From Actinomycetota bacterium (GTDB lineage Bacteria; Actinomycetota; Thermoleophilia; Solirubrobacterales; Thermoleophilaceae): a stretch of DNA of 12,753 bases. Numbering within the stretch: the stretch's first letter is position 1; every line of letters starts with the position of its first letter. This document shows, in pieces, positions 12,227 to 12,753 of this stretch. The stretch lies in the NCBI GenBank assembly GCA_005885165.1, contig VAXR01000055.1, forward strand, positions 1 to 12,753. The letters run 5' to 3'. The notes under the pieces were generated by a model. It was not told the DNA's origin. It worked only from the letters and a program-made list of their open reading frames with translations, and did not search any database. Both the position numbers and the translations under genes were made by a program.

Positions 12227-12753
12227 TTGATCGACTGCTGGTACAGCGTGAACCCGATCGACGAGCAGATCGCGGCCACGATCCAGAAGCGCAGGATGAT
12301 CTTCGTCTCCGACCACGCCATCAGCTCGAAGTGGTGGTGCACCGGAGCCATCAGGAACACCCGTCTTCGGAAGCGCTGGAACGAGAACACCTGGATCGCC
12401 ACCGAGAGCGCCTCGATCACGAAGATCCCGCCGATGATGAGGAGCAGCACCTCGGTCTGGGTCATCACCGCCATCGCCGCGATCGCGCCGCCGAGCCCGA
12501 GCGATCCGGTGTCGCCCATGAAAATCGCCGCCGGGAACGAGTTGAACCACAGGAAGCCCACGCTGGCCCCGACCAGGCAGGCGCAGAGCAGCGCCAGCTG
12601 TTGGATCTTCGGGCTGCCCGTGGAGAGCGTCATCGCGGTGTAGGCCAGCAGCACGATCGCCGCGCAGCCCGCGGCCAGCCCGTCGAGGCCGTCGGTGAGG
12701 TTCACGCCGTTGCTCGCACCCGCGAGCACCAGGAAGATCAGGAACGGATAGAC
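12223..12753 (-). CDS. mraY: Phospho-MurNAc-pentapeptide transferase MraY, C-terminal half (cut by window edge)
   Basis: The frame enters at the right edge and runs 176 codons to TGA at 12225-12223. The complete enzyme is usually about 350-360 residues, so roughly the C-terminal half is present. It is a polytopic membrane enzyme that moves phospho-MurNAc-pentapeptide from UDP to undecaprenyl phosphate, forming lipid I. NGVNLTDGLDGLAAG, near the start of the visible part, contains the catalytic/metal-binding Asp. FMGDTGSLGLGG follows, and the PVHHHFEL motif of the cytoplasmic loop is near the end. At least four membrane helices are seen, the last just before the C-terminus (FWIVAAICSSIGF). An internal GTG at 12729 is not the real start. 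The stop overlaps the murD GTG. Confidence 0.97.
   Translation of the reverse strand, partial: VYPFLIFLVLAGASNGVNLTDGLDGLAAGCAAIVLLAYTAMTLSTGSPKIQQLALLCACLVGASVGFLWFNSFPAAIFMGDTGSLGLGGAIAAMAVMTQTEVLLLIIGGIFVIEALSVAIQVFSFQRFRRRVFLMAPVHHHFELMAWSETKIILRFWIVAAICSSIGFTLYQQSIK

Noticed and set aside
12227..12550. Upstream extension of murD to a 552-codon ORF
   Set aside because: The added part lies inside mraY in another frame and has no MurD homology. GTG 12226 with the GTGA overlap is the natural start.

Overview
The window is a high-GC bacterial chromosome segment carrying most of a division and cell wall (dcw) cluster. Apart from one inserted block, its genes run on the minus strand, so the biological order is right to left: mraY (3' half, cut by the window edge), murD, ftsW, murG, then the inserted block, then murC, murB, ftsQ, ftsZ. 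There is no ftsA between ftsQ and ftsZ. FtsZ has a short linker and ends in the IDVPSFLKD-type C-terminal peptide. These traits and the very high GC suggest an Actinomycetota genome. The form of MurG (ESDSHLGLANR at the UDP-sugar site) fits a deep-branching class such as Thermoleophilia (Solirubrobacterales), but that placement is inference.

Right part (8566-12753): mraY, murD, ftsW and murG form a tight operon for the last cytoplasmic precursor steps, the lipid-linked steps and lipid II polymerisation. mraY/murD share a GTGA overlap. ftsW/murG overlap by an unusually long 86 bp.

Middle (6783-8565): three genes unrelated to wall synthesis split the cluster. They are a minus-strand HATPase anti-sigma-type kinase, a plus-strand STAS anti-sigma antagonist converging on it, and a plus-strand Fe/Mn superoxide dismutase diverging from murC. 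They look like a stress-response insertion. The STAS gene has a perfect 10-bp GC-only hairpin ending one base before its ATG.

Left-centre (1981-6782): murC, murB and ftsQ are coupled by GTGA and ATGA overlaps. A 322-bp intergenic region then precedes ftsZ. It holds a good sigma-70-type promoter (TTGACA-18-TAAGGT), two tandem dyads 29 bp apart upstream of it, and a related dyad in the leader. This is the richest regulatory region in the window.

Left end (1-1953): downstream of ftsZ there is no sepF, ylmE/yggS or pgeF-type gene in the window. There is a small predicted membrane protein, then a secreted parallel beta-helix repeat protein that runs off the left edge and contains about ten 36-38-residue repeats.

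No tRNA, rRNA, insertion sequence or CRISPR array was seen. The strongest candidates for something undescribed are the ftsZ upstream dyads, the sod/STAS/kinase block inside dcw with its hairpins, and the long Gly/Ala-rich extracytoplasmic tail on FtsQ.
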